Notes under the pieces: generated by a model
Databases searched by the model: none
Seen by the model: only the letters and a program-made list of their open reading frames with translations
What the model was told of the DNA's origin: nothing
Shown here: positions 43,124 through 55,098 of the stretch, one piece after another
Numbering within the stretch: the first letter of the stretch is position 1
How the letters are laid out: every line of letters starts with the position of its first letter
Translations under genes and position numbers: made by a program
Assembly: GCA_011037195.1 (NCBI GenBank)
Contig: JAAEAF010014825.1
Location: forward strand, 1 to 64,000
Origin: Triatoma infestans
Lineage: Eukaryota > Arthropoda > Insecta > Hemiptera > Reduviidae
Reading direction: 5' to 3'
DNA length: 64,000 bases

Positions 43124-44143
43124 CCAGACCACACGAGGATAAGTAGGCAAAAAATGGAGCTTCTGGAACAATCGTTCAAAGCAAGCAAACTTAAAATCAC
43201 GTTTTCCTGTTGAATAAAGTGGTGGTTTTTTTTAGAAAGAACTTTAGAAGTTTAGGTTTATGAAGAGATTAATTAATTAATTATTATATTATTATGTTTG
43301 TTGAAGTTTTATTTATTGCTATAGTAATTTTAAAATTATTATAATCAAATGAAATTTATTCTATTTAATGGCAGTGATTATTTTTAAAATCTGGAGATAA
43401 AAATAAAACTTTCTTTTTACCCTAGACATAAAAATTACATTTTTATTCACTGATTGTAGTGGAAATAATTGATACATTAGTTCATAGCGGCAGAAAAATA
43501 ATATTTTTTAACTTAATAATCTCTATATATAAGTATATATATATATATATAAAATAAACTTCTTTTTTTTAAAATAATTTTATAATAAAATCTGTTGTAC
43601 TTTTATATTTTTTATCTGTTTTTTTTTTTTTTTTGTAAGGAAGAGGCAAAGTTTTTTAGGGTGTCTCAGAAAGCAGTTTGCATTTACTAAACCTTCACAA
43701 TAGAAATAAGTTTTGAAAGGATATGGTTTTTGATTCCACACAACTTTGATAAAATCAAAACCCCTTTTATAAAAGTTTACTTTTTTTTGGAGATAAAACT
43801 CTTTTGTACTAAAAATAAATAAAAGGATTTGAAATTAGAATAGAGAAATAAACCTTTTTAATAATAATAATAATAATATAAAAGCTCTTATCCTATTGTG
43901 GGGAATAAGATAACAAAAAAGTTATTAAGAAATATGAGAGAGAGAGATTAAGTGGGAAAAATTGAAGTAGATCCCTCGTAATAACTAGCTGAAGAGGTAA
44001 GTATCAATTAAAGTAAAGGAAGAAACAGTCCTATTACTTTTAATGTGCCTCTTTTTTGATATATTTATTACGTACTTAAAGTCACAAAATTCGACCTAGT
44101 TTTGTGATGATTAAAATATAGTTTTATGTGTTGTTTCCGTTCT
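43124..44143. other. AT-rich stretch with microsatellites
   Basis: (TA)n at 43532-43550, poly-T at 43620-43634, (TAA)n at 43861-43876. No gene. Confidence 0.45.
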
Positions 44144-45260
44144 AATAATAATAATAATAATAATAAGTAAGTTTATTTCACATAATACCACAAAATGAAA
44201 GAAATACATTCATTAATACATATGAAAACTTAATACGGCAAGGATAACCGTCTGCCGGGGTTATCACAATTATGGCAGTGCCTTTTATAATATATATAAT
44301 ATAAATTCAACAAAATATTACCATTAATTTCAAAATTTATTTACCACAAATTTAATAATAATAATAGTGAACATTAACTGAAAGTTAAAAAGAAAAAGAA
44401 ATATAAGAAAAGAAAAAAGAAACGAAAATTTGAGAGAAAGAGAGATAAAAAAGAGATAAATAAATTACAATCTTGTTAATAAATGAAAAAAAGAAATAAA
44501 CTACAAATCAAAAGACATCCAAAACTGCCAATAGATAAAACAATTCATTATTGAACAATATTTATATTGTATTCGCTGAAGAATTACTGAATACTAAATC
44601 TAGGGCTAATGCGTTGATAATTAACAAATAGTATATAAGAGAAATTTAAAAATTAAATTCATTTTTTATTATTTTTCTGTATTGCCAACCTGCAAAAACG
44701 TATCTAATTAGGTGAGACCAATCAGGACCGTTCAGCAAATTGAGGAAGAAACCGAACGAAAGAAATCTTTCCCCAAACACAGATAAGCGGTAGGGAGCAA
44801 GAATAGGGCACTCTGCAACAAAGTGAAACGTGTCCTCCTTTACCCTATAGTTACAAAGGGAACATTCCTCCTCTCTGTCAAGGTTATAAGGTTTATGGTT
44901 GAGCTTCAGCAATTCCCCTCTTAGCTTTAATATCCACCTTATCTCAGTAATACCGTTTTCCGTCCCGCCACTACCAGTCAAATTTGCGCACCTGACTTCG
45001 TGGTCAAGCAACTTGTAGATCGTATATCTATGTGAAGCCTGCGCCCTTTCAAGTTGGTTCAGCAAAAAACCCTTCTTCAACCAAGCAATAATGGACTGAA
45101 AGCGTGAAGGGAGTCCCTCTCGCTCCAGAACGTCCAACCTCAGATTAACCTGAACCCGCTCAGCCAAAACGTTCCAACTTTTAGCCCATGATATACCCAC
45201 TCTTACGATCTCCTCAACAACTATCCTGGGAAACTTGATTGATCCATATTTAACACCTTT
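44144..45260 (-). mobile_element. 5'-truncated relative of the L1-like element
   Basis: Begins on the left with a (TAA)n tail (44144-44166). A 3' UTR of about 480 bp precedes the C-terminal coding part at 44646-45258. The layout parallels 27124-30954. No target duplication was identified. Confidence 0.7.
44646..45258 (-). pseudogene. C-terminal ORF2 fragment with zinc knuckle
   Basis: About 200 codons, open to about 45258 with no ATG near the start. It contains CSLCNYRVKEDTFHFVAEC, the C-X2-C-X9-H-X4-C knuckle, like CTLC...H...C in the 27444-29639 product. Both also share a 'RSGLL/RGELLKLN' lead-in and an 'YLNGDxxW/LLNGPDWS' block after the knuckle. This is the extreme C-terminus only; the reverse transcriptase is missing. 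Confidence 0.75.
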
Positions 45261-45489
45261 ACTAGTTACCGACTATTTAATGCCAAGGTATAAAAGAATA
45301 TAGGCTCAAGGCCAGTTTCTAAGTGAAGTATGTAAGATGGAGTGAAATTTGGCAAAGCAAATATTTTCCTTATGAAAACCACAGGACTCTCTCCACCTCA
45401 CGTTCTATATCATTAAACTTTCAAACCAATTCCTAAAATACTATATAGTACAAAGAGAAATAAAAAAAAAATGATTTTTATAATTACAG
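45261..45489. other. Intron before candidate exon 9
   Basis: AT-rich; acceptor TTTTTATAATTACAG. Confidence 0.4.
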
Positions 45490-45546
45490 TCTCCAAATCA
45501 GTTGGATATTTTAATGGAGCAAAGTATCAATGAGAGCAAAGTTTAA
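45490..45546 (+). CDS. Candidate terminal exon 9 (alternative tail)
   Basis: A 57-bp segment in phase 0: SPNQLDILMEQSINESKV then TAA. Good acceptor; the sequence ends in a stop. In series with 23036-23092 and 37010-37042 it gives a 48-codon extension to the frame of exon 6 when the internal donor is used. It could equally end a separate short gene starting at the ATG in 23051. No clear poly(A) hexamer follows within 300 bp. Confidence 0.5.
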   Translation, partial: SPNQLDILMEQSINESKV

Positions 45547-46122
45547 ACTGCACTATAATACAGACGAAACTTCGCGCTATTCAAAGATCTTCTTGCCCAT
45601 TTAGCACCTCCAAAGAAAAAACAGCCAGTCAAATATCTAAACCTAGAGCCAATCAATTCAAGTTCCTGTTCCTTTAAAACCTGTTCGAACAGATTTGTTA
45701 ATAATTTAGAGGAGAAACAGCTTTATGCTCATTTACAGATAAAAAGCCTTTCAAAAAAGTCTTGACCTAGTCACTTCGAAATTCAAGCATCTACCATAAG
45801 ATTAACGCTAATTCCTCTTCTAAAGAGCTCTAGAAAAGGGATCTAACAAAATGTCATTATCCAGAGATATCTCATCAATCACGATGTCCTGTAAGCGACA
45901 AACTAGGTGCCTTAGAAAAGTAAATCGTTGTCAGTTCTATGCGGATCCCCCAATCATCACACTGAAGGTTTGCACGTTGCTTAATAACCAAATAAATTCA
46001 TCAATAAGTAAGCAAGCTCATCCCTGAAAGTTAGACAGATCAAAGAAAGAGTCCAGTGACTCACGGATACATTCCATAGAAGTACCTATTTTAGTCAGCG
46101 TTGTTTTTGAGAAAGAAAATTT
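45547..46122. other. No gene seen
   Basis: Moderate complexity, no recognised repeat. Confidence 0.4.
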
Positions 46123-46213
46123 GTATTCGAACCTATATGGAAATGAAAATCCACGAATTTAGTTCTTTCAATGCAATTTCACTAGCAGTTACAAACGCTT
46201 TTTGGATAAGGAT
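46123..46213 (-). repeat. Left copy of a 90-bp direct repeat
   Basis: GTATTCGAACCTATATGG...TTTTTGGATAAGG, repeated almost exactly at 46735-46825 in the same orientation. Confidence 0.9.
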
Positions 46214-47065
46214 AGCGGCTTGCTCATCCTGATTAGATGAGATTAGATCTTTCAGCTTCAACCTCTTAAGCAGGCCTAGCAAAGCTGAAAGAGGCTCCGT
46301 TATGAAGCTCGGGTTGCTTGTCCTCAGTTGAAGAAACCTTGCCCTCATCAGATCGGTACACTCATAAACGATGTGTACCAGGGTTTCCTCCTCGGCCTTG
46401 CAGAATCGGCATAACGCGGTTGTATAAATAGTAATTGGTGTATGTACCTATTTAGCCTGTAATGCCCTGTTAATAGACTTACGTCCCTTCGGTTATGGTT
46501 AATAGGTCCCTGATAAATTTAGGCAAATGCCCCTTAATGAAGAGTTTAGCCTGCCTCTGTCTTGGTGTTCTGTCCCACCATTGCAGACGCATTTCTAGCC
46601 TTTGATAGAGTTTGAATTAGGCTCCTGGACAACCCGCAGAAGGGTTCGGGACCTATAAAGGTATCCTTCGAGCCTTAGGGCATCCCAGAAACCCCGCATT
46701 TCCCGGCACCTAGGCGAATGTCAGCTTATTCCGAGTATTCGAACCTATATGGAAATGAAAATCCACGAATTTAGTTCTTTCAATGCAATTTCACTAGCAG
46801 TTACAAACGCTTTTTGGATAAGGTTAGGGCAGTTAGACACGCCCACACCAGTCTCGAGACTATTTGGTATGAGGAAGTATATGGCCATTCTCCTTATCTC
46901 CAATCCTTTTAGATTCTCCTTAGCACAAAGTTTTAACCCACTACTCATCCTGAAATAAATCAGAGAATTGCAATTTACATCAGCCAGGGAAAATAGTGAA
47001 CTCTTTGCACCAAGAAATATGACTGTCATCTTCCGTCTTAAAATGGACACCATAGCTTCATGCAT
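46214..47065 (-). pseudogene. RNase H-element tail carrying a 90-bp filler insertion
   Basis: Minus strand. The upstream part (about 47065-46826) matches the RNase H lead-in seen at 14.3 kb, up to 'GVGVSNCPNL'. The downstream part (46734-46214) continues with the later region, including CCTTGCAGAATCGGCATAAC (knuckle codons) and GCTTCAACCTCTTAAGC. Between them about 10 bp of element are missing and replaced by the 90-bp sequence that also flanks the element on its left. Decayed by stops and frameshifts. Confidence 0.75.
46735..46825 (-). repeat. Right copy of the 90-bp direct repeat, inside the retroelement tail
   Basis: See 46123-46213. The junctions in the element are ...CTTATTCCGA|GTATTC and GGATAA|GGTTAGGGCAG. 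The 14.28-kb copy shows the uninterrupted CTTATTTCGAGCACCCAC then TTCGGTTAGGGCAG. Confidence 0.85.
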
Positions 47066-48954
47066 TCTAGAGTCATTCGTTTAAGTACCCAGAAGTAGTA
47101 GTGTCATAATATTTAATGGGCCTAGCAGGAATATAAGAACGACCACATCGCTTTTGTGATAGAAATACTTCTTCTATCATCAATCACGTACAGCGCATTG
47201 ATGTTATATACTAAACATCTGACTCGAGCTATGTAACGTCAGGGCTCGACATTATTAACAGTTCAGTAAAAACTGTTCGCCGTCTAAATCAGTCTTTCAA
47301 CGAATAGTCTTAACGAAATAACAGGTTTAAAGGAAGTCCCTACACGATCTCTAGTCTACAGTAACTAGCAAAGAAGTTACGCTTGGCCAACAGTCTCTCT
47401 AATAGCTACGAATTGTGATGAATACAGTGCATGATTCTTTTCTTCATCCGAACATCAACAACGCTAAAAGACTTTCTTTACTGAAGAACTGCATTCTAAT
47501 TCTGTAAAGGCTTTCTAGAAGTAACCATTTATTTTTCTGTCATTTTCTTGTCAGTTATGTCAGTTCTTGATTGTTCGAAAACGTCAAAAATAGCCTTTAA
47601 AAGATGGTTTCAAAAATGAAATTTGTTATTTAAATTAATCCATATAAAAGAGATAATTTATTTAATAATATTTTATACCTGAAAAAAAATGTAGCCCGAA
47701 TAATATGGTTTTTCTTCATAAGCCCGCATAAAAATGCTTTCTTCATCATATGCATCACATTTTTCATGGCTGATTTTTCACGTTTTACTTGTTTCATTAG
47801 TTTACAATGAAAAGGACATTTACAAAAATTTTTGTGTCTACGTCAATGATGTTAACATTCAAGCTGAAACGTTTATCAATGATAAAAATTTCAAAAACCC
47901 GAACAACTATTCTAAAATTGAGCAGAAAAAATTAAACAACCATACAACACAATAAAAATAGAACATTTAACAAGTTTTGTTGTAAAATTAAAAACAATAA
48001 CAAAATCTGGTGTACAAAAGTGAGTGTGTGTGTGTGTGTGTGTACGTTATTTTGTGCAGTTCAATTGACAGAATGTTTTGTTTTGTATTGAAATGACATC
48101 GGCTTTGGCAAGTAGAGAGGGGAGGAATAAAACGGCTGAAACAGTTAACATACATACGAGCACAAACTCATACTGGCAAATTGGCGCTCGTATGCACAAT
48201 GAAAAAGGGGAAACATTTTACAGCACTTACTCGCCTTCCTTTACACAACAGTTTGTCAAATGGGAAATGAAAATAAATGTAAAAATATACCAGATAAATG
48301 TTCACATTTGGACGCATCATCTGTTTTCCTGTATTTTAGTAAAACAGACTGCAATTCCTTGCACAGATACACTATGCTTCCAAACGATTGTCGTGGAATT
48401 TAAAACCTGAACACGAAATGACAAAAACCGAAAAACGTAACTACTTGATAAGATGATAAAAACAATGACTAATAAGAACAAAATATTGATATTGAACGCA
48501 CGTTTAAAGCCGATCTATAAAGATTTGCCAAGCATTCTAATATCTCACATACTCCATTCACTTCAATCTGAAATTCTGAATGCTACTCATTAAAAATTTA
48601 ATGTTAGCACGATGAGAGCACGATGATTTTCTCCAATTCCGCACACTCAAACCGTCCGAATAGTTTTCTTCTTTTTTGTCATTTTTCTGTAAACTTGCGG
48701 CGCTGCGCGATTTCGTTGGCAAAGAAAGACATCAAATAAATAGTGCATTCGAGAATAACTAAACGTGAAATTTCACAAAAATAAGTGAACTAAATCAATC
48801 ATATCAATGGGTAACAATCAATTATATTCATAGTTTTCATTATCTTTTCAAATCTATAATATTAAATGAAATATTCAGATATAAAAATAATTTATTTCCC
48901 AGCAGCGTCTTGTTAAAAATATGCCACAGAATAATGGACCCAGAAAAGAAGGGT
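47066..48954. other. Stretch without a clear gene
   Basis: Unique-looking DNA. (GT)n at 48024-48043 after AAATCTGGTGTACAAAAG, probably a family A scrap. Small frames at 47734 (with a hydrophobic N-terminus) and 48078 have no further support. Confidence 0.35.
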
Positions 48955-49335
48955 TGCCCCTCCTTAGTATGTGTGAAAAAAAAGAAGATAGCAAAAAAGT
49001 AAATTCGAAGAATCTAAAACTTGATATGGCATTTAAGTGCTACTTCGCCACTGACAAGATTTCCGTTAAAAATCCATCGATCGGAAGTTAAGTGAATGTT
49101 TTTTTCAATTTTTTGCGATTTTCTCGATATACAAAAATGCTTTCACTTTTATTTGAAATTTTGTCCAGGAAAATTGACTTTTGGGGATTCTGGGGGAGCT
49201 GCAACGTTAAGCTTTCCTCTAACTTGCCACCAAAGTATAACTCATGGTTCTACCACTTATTACTAAGAGTCATGAAAAACATTCTGGAATTTCAAGTTAA
49301 AGAAATCGCTAACTGAATTGTTTTTTGTGGCAAAA
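48955..49335 (+). repeat. Old family A remnant
   Basis: AAAACTTGATATGGCATTTAAG, CATCGATCGGAAGTTAAGTG and TTTTGCGATTTTCTCG are degraded modules in family order. Confidence 0.5.
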
Positions 49336-49339
49336 TTTT

Positions 49340-49745
49340 ACATTTATAAGGCAATACTGCGACCAGTAGTCTGCTCGGAAGCGGAGCTTTTAACCCGGAT
49401 AGAAAAGCAGAAAATGTGTAAGTGGGACAGGAAAGCCTTAAAGGTGGGAATCCTGGGAGCAAAGATGCAGGATGCCAATAGGATCAGAACAAATCGAGAA
49501 GTGCAAGAACAAGATTGGGGAATCCACATTTAATAGCTTAATAATTCCAGTCACATTGCGTTGACTAGGCCACGTCTATCGGACAGTGAATAGTAGAGGC
49601 TCGAATGTGCATTATATGGATAACTAGATGGTAAAAGATCGCAGGAAGATGACTGCATGACGTGGAAAATGATCTGGTGGCATGGGTCATCACAAAGATG
49701 GAGAATATAGGTCCTGTAATGTGTGAGGCTCAGGTACTAAATGGA
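49340..49745 (+). pseudogene. Decayed C-terminus of another non-LTR reverse transcriptase
   Basis: The frame at 49318-49533 reads KAILRPVVCSEAELLTRIEK and RIRTNREVQE. These resemble the 'xxLRPVxxYGAExW' and 'RIRTNxEL' blocks at the end of jockey/RTE-like reverse transcriptases of arthropods. The downstream frames are broken but GACTAGGCCACGTCTATCGG fits the 'RLRWLGHVxR' block. Many stops. No element ends seen. Confidence 0.65.
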
Positions 49746-49922
49746 CCATAGTAAACCAAAGAAAAAGAGAAAAACCCTACTAATTACCCGAATTAATTAT
49801 ACAAATCCAAGCGTATGACTGGGAAAAGTTCCTTAATTCACATCATAACACAACACTTAATTACTACCCATTTCTAAGTATTGTGCTAAAGCGCTGATTG
49901 TTTTCTACAAGTAAAGTAAAGT

Positions 49923-50133
49923 AATGCCTATATTTTCAGGCGGGCTGCCTGAAAATCTCCAAACCAAAATTCTCAACTACCAAATTAAGTGTCATACACG
50001 TGGGCAGAAGCATATACTTTAATTTAAAATTTTCTAAATTCATATAAAATTTAGCAGTTTTACGCGAGACTCGATCTGGGGACTTCCCAGTTACAAGTCC
50101 ATGCTCATAACCACTACACCAACATCAGTAGAC
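49923..50133 (-). mobile_element. SINE family 2, minus strand
   Basis: Reversed head at about 50060-50133: GGTGTAGTGGTTATGAGC, GGACTTGTAACTGGGAAG and GATCGAGTCTCGC on the minus strand. The body extends left to TTCAGGCGGGCTGCC. Confidence 0.8.
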
Positions 50134-50353
50134 ATATTATTTTATTTGACAAAACAAGTTTGTGTAATAATTTTTCAAATTCTTTTATAAAAATTGATTT
50201 TTTTTTTTTTATAGATATTTTTAAAGTTAGAATTACAAAAATATGAATATATAAAGGAATTCCAAGATATGTAATTATCATTCATGTAATTGTTATGCTA
50301 ATTTAGAAAGAAAGGAAAGTTTACCATATCATGTTTTAGAAAACCTTCAACGC
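50134..50353. other. Spacer
   Basis: AT-rich, nothing recognised. Confidence 0.35.
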
Positions 50354-50663
50354 TATAATGGATGAGTTAGGTGGAGAGAATTTAGGTCTGGTTGATGAAA
50401 TGAGAAGTCTTTGTTAACACTGGTTAATTAGTATATTAATAAAGAGACACAGTCTGCCTGGACTTTGCAATAGAGAATGGTTAAGCCAGAGTGGTATGAG
50501 AATGACGCAAAGTGACTGGCGAAATGATGAACTATAGTGAACTGTCTATCTCTGGACTGCCCGTTGCTGTATTCTGGTTTCTGTGTCTGGTTTCTCCCAC
50601 TCCAGTCCGAGAGAGTGGTTGGGTTCGTTTCTCTTCTCTCTACTCTTTTTGGTTGTCGTTACA
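50354..50663 (+). mobile_element. Short LTR-like element
   Basis: 310 bp, TATAATGGATGAG...GTCGTTACA, with perfect 4-bp duplication ACGC (50350-50353, 50664-50667). GGTTTCTCCCACTCCAGTCC is the family core. Confidence 0.85.
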
Positions 50664-52135
50664 ACGCTCTTAGATCAAAGAATTCTCTGATAGCAGTACG
50701 ACATTTCTTGAATACAATAGAAACTGCAACAACGGTGTTTAAATGTCTTTACTAATTTTAATAGACCCTTGCTTTGTTCCTAGTTACACTGAATCAATGA
50801 GGCTTAGCTCACAGCGGTGGACTATTGGATTAATGATGCAAAAATGATATAACAATGCTAGCAATTCTTTTGATGATGCAAAATTGTGGTATATATATAT
50901 ATATATAGAAGGTGCAGGGGGAGAGAGAGATATTGAGGGGATTATAGCACTGGGATAACGAAATGAACAGACTTGCATAGGAGCCGAGGTCTGAGATTAT
51001 AGTCAATTCTGCTCAAAGATTTTTCTCTTTCTAGAAGCCGCACAGCTGTCTGCTCAGAGCTAGTAATATTTGGGTACACTAATCGTTGGCTGGTTCCTCA
51101 CAGGGGATAATGTAAGAGCGTTTAAGGTTGAGGTCCTCTACGCTTTGTGACCCTAACCATTAATTAGGATCGTAATAACATATATAAATATGAATATATA
51201 CATACGCAGAGTAGAGAGAAGAGAAACGAACCCAACCACTCTCTACTCTCTTTGGTGCTATTATAGGCATAACACATATTTATATAAATATATATATATA
51301 ATAATATATATATATATATATATATATGGGACAATAAGCAATCTTTAGAAACTATAAGAGTAAAGTAAACAGAAATCTATTGAAAGCTGTATATGTGTAC
51401 ATGCAAGGTCCCATGAGATATGTCCACAAGTAAGTGAAAGCCCTCCTCCAGAGAGAGTGAATGAGATGGTGGATCTTTGTATTGTAGGCCATCTTCACAA
51501 ACAGACCACTTTGGGTGTAGATAGTTAAGTGTAGTAGAAGTAGCCGGGACGGGAATATTGCTTTCACACACAATTGTCAGGGCAAGCTGATTTTGTGGCA
51601 CAGTTTGGAAGCATGGCCGTCTGTTGTAATCCAATATACTGGTATTTGTTTAGGTTTAGTCAATTTCATTTGATGAACACACTCACACATATATAACATG
51701 TTTTTTTTCATTCACTAGATATTTAGTATTTTATCCAAGTTTCAATAGGATGTGAAGGGTTTTTATTTATTTCTTTTTTAATTAATTATGGTTTGGAACT
51801 ATATGTTTACTAGAGAATTATGAAGGAAAACTTATAAATGAGGAACTAAATTTGTGTATTGTAAAGTATAATATGTAGTCTAGGATTTTATTCACGGAGT
51901 AGGCTTCATTTTGTTAGTTTTGATCGCTTTGGAGTCTCATACATCATCAGCATCTTTTTGATAGGCTAGGCAGCATCTAGCAAGAAGATTTCGAGCAAAA
52001 TCCATCAACCGATTCTGATCAAATGTCTACAATTTTTTATTTGAAACAATTTTGCAGAAAGATTAGTTTTTGAAGGGTTCTGGGGAACCAGTAACGATAA
52101 CCATTCCTCTAAAGTGCTTGAGTATGGTTCCTATT
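50664..52135. other. Stretch without a gene; microsatellites and scraps
   Basis: (TA)n at 50890-50907 and 51283-51327. 51207-51243 (AGAGAAGAGAAACGAACCC) is an inverted match to 50620-50656 of the neighbouring LTR-like element, a scrap of the same family. No coding signal. Confidence 0.45.
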
Positions 52136-53225
52136 TATAATGGAGTTGCTGAAGAGAGAAATTAGGTTTTGTTTAAATGAACAAGATATGAAGACACTAA
52201 TTTAATGTAGCTAAGTTTACACTAATTGTACTGGACTTTATAATGAAAATGATAGAATGAATGGTGAGAGTAGAGATATGACATGATGCGATGTACAGTT
52301 GTATGGTTGTATCTGTGTGATGTGATGGCAAGAAGAAAGAAGATATAATTTTTAAATAATTTATAAATCTAAAAATTATAACTAGTGGTTCCAGCCAGCC
52401 GCTATCTGCAGGTCAAGAACCGCCAGCAAAACCCTTTCAAACAGGGGTCAATACACAGTCAAAAGAACCGCCAGCAAAACCCTTTCAAACAGGGGTCAAT
52501 ACACAGTCAAAAGAACCGCCGCCGGCAAAACCCTTTCATACAAGGGTCAATGTACACCTGGCCTGTATTTCCTTAATACAAGGGTCAATGTACACTCAAG
52601 AGGCCACCTGGCTACCATCTGTCGCCACCCCGGACCGACCTCGCCTAAGGTCAATATACTACGCGAGATGTCTTAGTGTGGCACGTACTTACACATCAGC
52701 CAATGTGTGAGTGTTGCAAATATAAACGTCGCTCCACTGGAGGAGGGGATCAGTATTCTGTCAGTCAAGCAACCAGTACAAGATCAGTTACACATCAGTT
52801 TTCTATCAGTCATCATCAGTTAAACATCAGTTAAGTTCGAGTTATCAAGCAGTTAAGTTTCACACATCGCGAGCGCGTCCCTATTCAAGGTTTTAAACAC
52901 TACTTCTTTAATATTTATTAATCATTCATAATTCTTATATTCATTCATAATTGTGCATCTTAGTTTATCTATTTCAAAACACTTTAAGTTATTTGTTAAA
53001 ATATAATTTATTTTCACAAATCAATAATACGTATTTCTAATACAACTCTCTAAAACTCTCTAACTAACACACTTACTCCTCGCTTCAACTCCCGATACCA
53101 AGACATCTGATTCCAATACAATATACACAGGTTCTCCCACTCTAGCCTGCCTAAGTCAGAGAGTAGTCTCTGTTTACCAGAAAGTCCTCTCTTCTCTCTG
53201 CTGTGTTTGCATTCTCTTTGCTGTG
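52136..53225 (+). mobile_element. Short LTR-like element split by a solo LTR
   Basis: The left part 52136-52315 (TATAATGGAGTTGCTG...) and right part 53121-53225 (CACAGGTTCTCCCACTC...GTGGATGGG) together match 10079-10419. About 40-50 bp of the element around the junction are missing, so the insertion or a later change removed them. The right end runs directly into the next copy. Confidence 0.75.
52316..53120 (+). mobile_element. Solo LTR, copy 1, nested
   Basis: 805 bp, TGTGATGTGATGG...CCAATACA. U3-like part with two and a half tandem units of about 47 bp (AGAACCGCCAGCAAAACCC, from 52430). TATA box AAATATAAACGTCGC at about 52717, then repeated CATCAGTT units. It is related to copy 2 at 56373-57218, reversed. 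No flanking gag-pol was seen, so it arose by LTR-LTR recombination. No target duplication visible. Confidence 0.75.
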
Positions 53226-53575
53226 GATGGGTTGTTGAGGAGAGAAATTAGGTTTTGTTTAAATGAACGAGATATGCTGACACTAATATAATGTAGCTAA
53301 GTTTACACTAACTGCACTGAACTTTATAATGAAAATGATAGAATGAATGGTGATAGTAGAGACACGATGACACGATATGACACGATGCGATGACTGGTGT
53401 ACAGTTGTATGGTTGTATATGATAGATCTCTTTAGATAGATTCCCAGTGGCTTATATAAACAGGTTCTCCCACTCTAGCCTACCTAAGTCAGAGAGTAGT
53501 CTCTGTTAACCAGAGAGGGTATTTCTTCTCTCTGCTGTGGTTGCATTCTCTTTCTTGTGGATGTATGCTGTTACA
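53226..53575 (+). mobile_element. Short LTR-like element, second tandem copy
   Basis: Starts TTGTTGAGGAGAG right after the previous copy, with no TATAATGG of its own, and ends ATGCTGTTACA. It is very close to 10079-10419. Confidence 0.75.
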
Positions 53576-54060
53576 TATTACTTATTAAGATACATTAGAA
53601 GCACTCCTAGAATTCCAAAACTTTTGACGAAACTTGGTTAACCAGAGGTGCGACTATATACAGTAGTTTCTGAATTTATGGATTTTCCTCAGAAACAATA
53701 ATTTAAACAATTTCCTTTAAACCTGAACTGTTAACTGCAGAGACATAAAACATATCAATTTTATTTTTTATAACACTTCGATAGAAAAATTGATTTTAGT
53801 TAGTACTGCTGAATTTGTGACATTAAATTCCAAATATTGTATGGTTTTGGTTCCATGTTCTTGACACTCTTTTCTAGATTAGAATGTAATCAGTACTACT
53901 ATCTACCTTGGTAGGTACTTGCCCTCACCATCTCTACATTTTTGTTAAAACAAATGAATAACATTTGAAGCTGGAAGAAAATTGGCCATTCTACTTGCGA
54001 ATAAGAGAGAGTTGTAACTTTTTTTTTTTTTTTAAGCAAGAATTGAAATAATAATTATTT
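53576..54060 (+). repeat. Old family A remnant
   Basis: CTTGGTTAACCAGAGGTGCGAC and CTGCAGAGACATAAAACAT show worn subrepeats. AACAAATGAATAACATTTGAAG matches the unique text near 3600. Confidence 0.45.
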
Positions 54061-55098
54061 AAATTTTGAAAAAAATATCATACCACGATTTTTTTTTTGT
54101 CTTTGGAAATCATTTTTAGATTTATATTAAGATATGACTTTCTAGTCAAACTATTAAAAATCACACGAAATTATTGACTGTGGAAATGACATATCACACG
54201 CAATTTTACATGCTGAGTCAAATGAGATTAACATGCTGAGGTTTTCCAATTGATATGTTTTTGCCTAATTTTTTTCATTGAAAACTTTAACAATCAAAAA
54301 GAGTTAGAAAAATGGAAAATTTAGATAAACAAATATCAAATTTAGATATTATAAATGTTTGTCTGCACCAAATCTTTATATTTTTTTAAAATCAATTGAA
54401 TATGTAGATATAAAAGAAAAAAAAAAAATTCTGTATTTTGTCAATTCAAATTAATAGTTTTTGATGAATTTACAAAATCAAATTCCCCATGTTTTCTTCT
54501 CTATGGAGGAGAAAAAAAATAAAACAACATCCTTTCGTTAATCTAAAAACTGAATATCTATTATTGAAAAATACATAATTAATTAATTAAAACTAAATAA
54601 AATAAACAAGAAGAATTTAATTTCAAAACGGTAACCTGCTCTAAATGTGTAGGCGATATCTATACCGCAATTTATTCAATTTGAATTTTATTAAATCGAA
54701 TGTTTGTTTACAATCGCATACATTAATAAAGTCCAAGAGTAAAATATACCGAACAATAAAACACATAGGATAACTTTAATTTCTCTGAGCAAAACACAAA
54801 TCTCTCAAATGGTTAATAATTAATATTCGTTGAAATATGAAAAATGTCAACAATTACTTTTTACTTTTATATAAAAAATCATATAGATTTTTTTTAAAGA
54901 TATCGATCAAAAATAACTCTTATTTATCAACTCATAAATTTCAAATTTTTTTGTTTTCTTTGCGAAATCGATCAAAAATAACTCTTATTTATCAACTCAT
55001 AAATTTCAAATTTTTTTGTTTTCTTTGCGAAATTTAACTTAAAATTAGTGAGCAGTTGTGTGTGTAACATTATGTAGTGGGCATACAATACGAAATAA
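54061..55098. other. AT-rich stretch with a short tandem duplication
   Basis: A tandem duplication of about 66 bp at 54903-55031 (ATCGATCAAAAATAACTCTT and onward, twice) is the only structure. No gene. Confidence 0.5.

Noticed and set aside
47734..47955. Small secreted protein with hydrophobic N-terminus
   Set aside because: The hydrophobic start is present, but there is no promoter, homology or splice support; length and composition are expected by chance.
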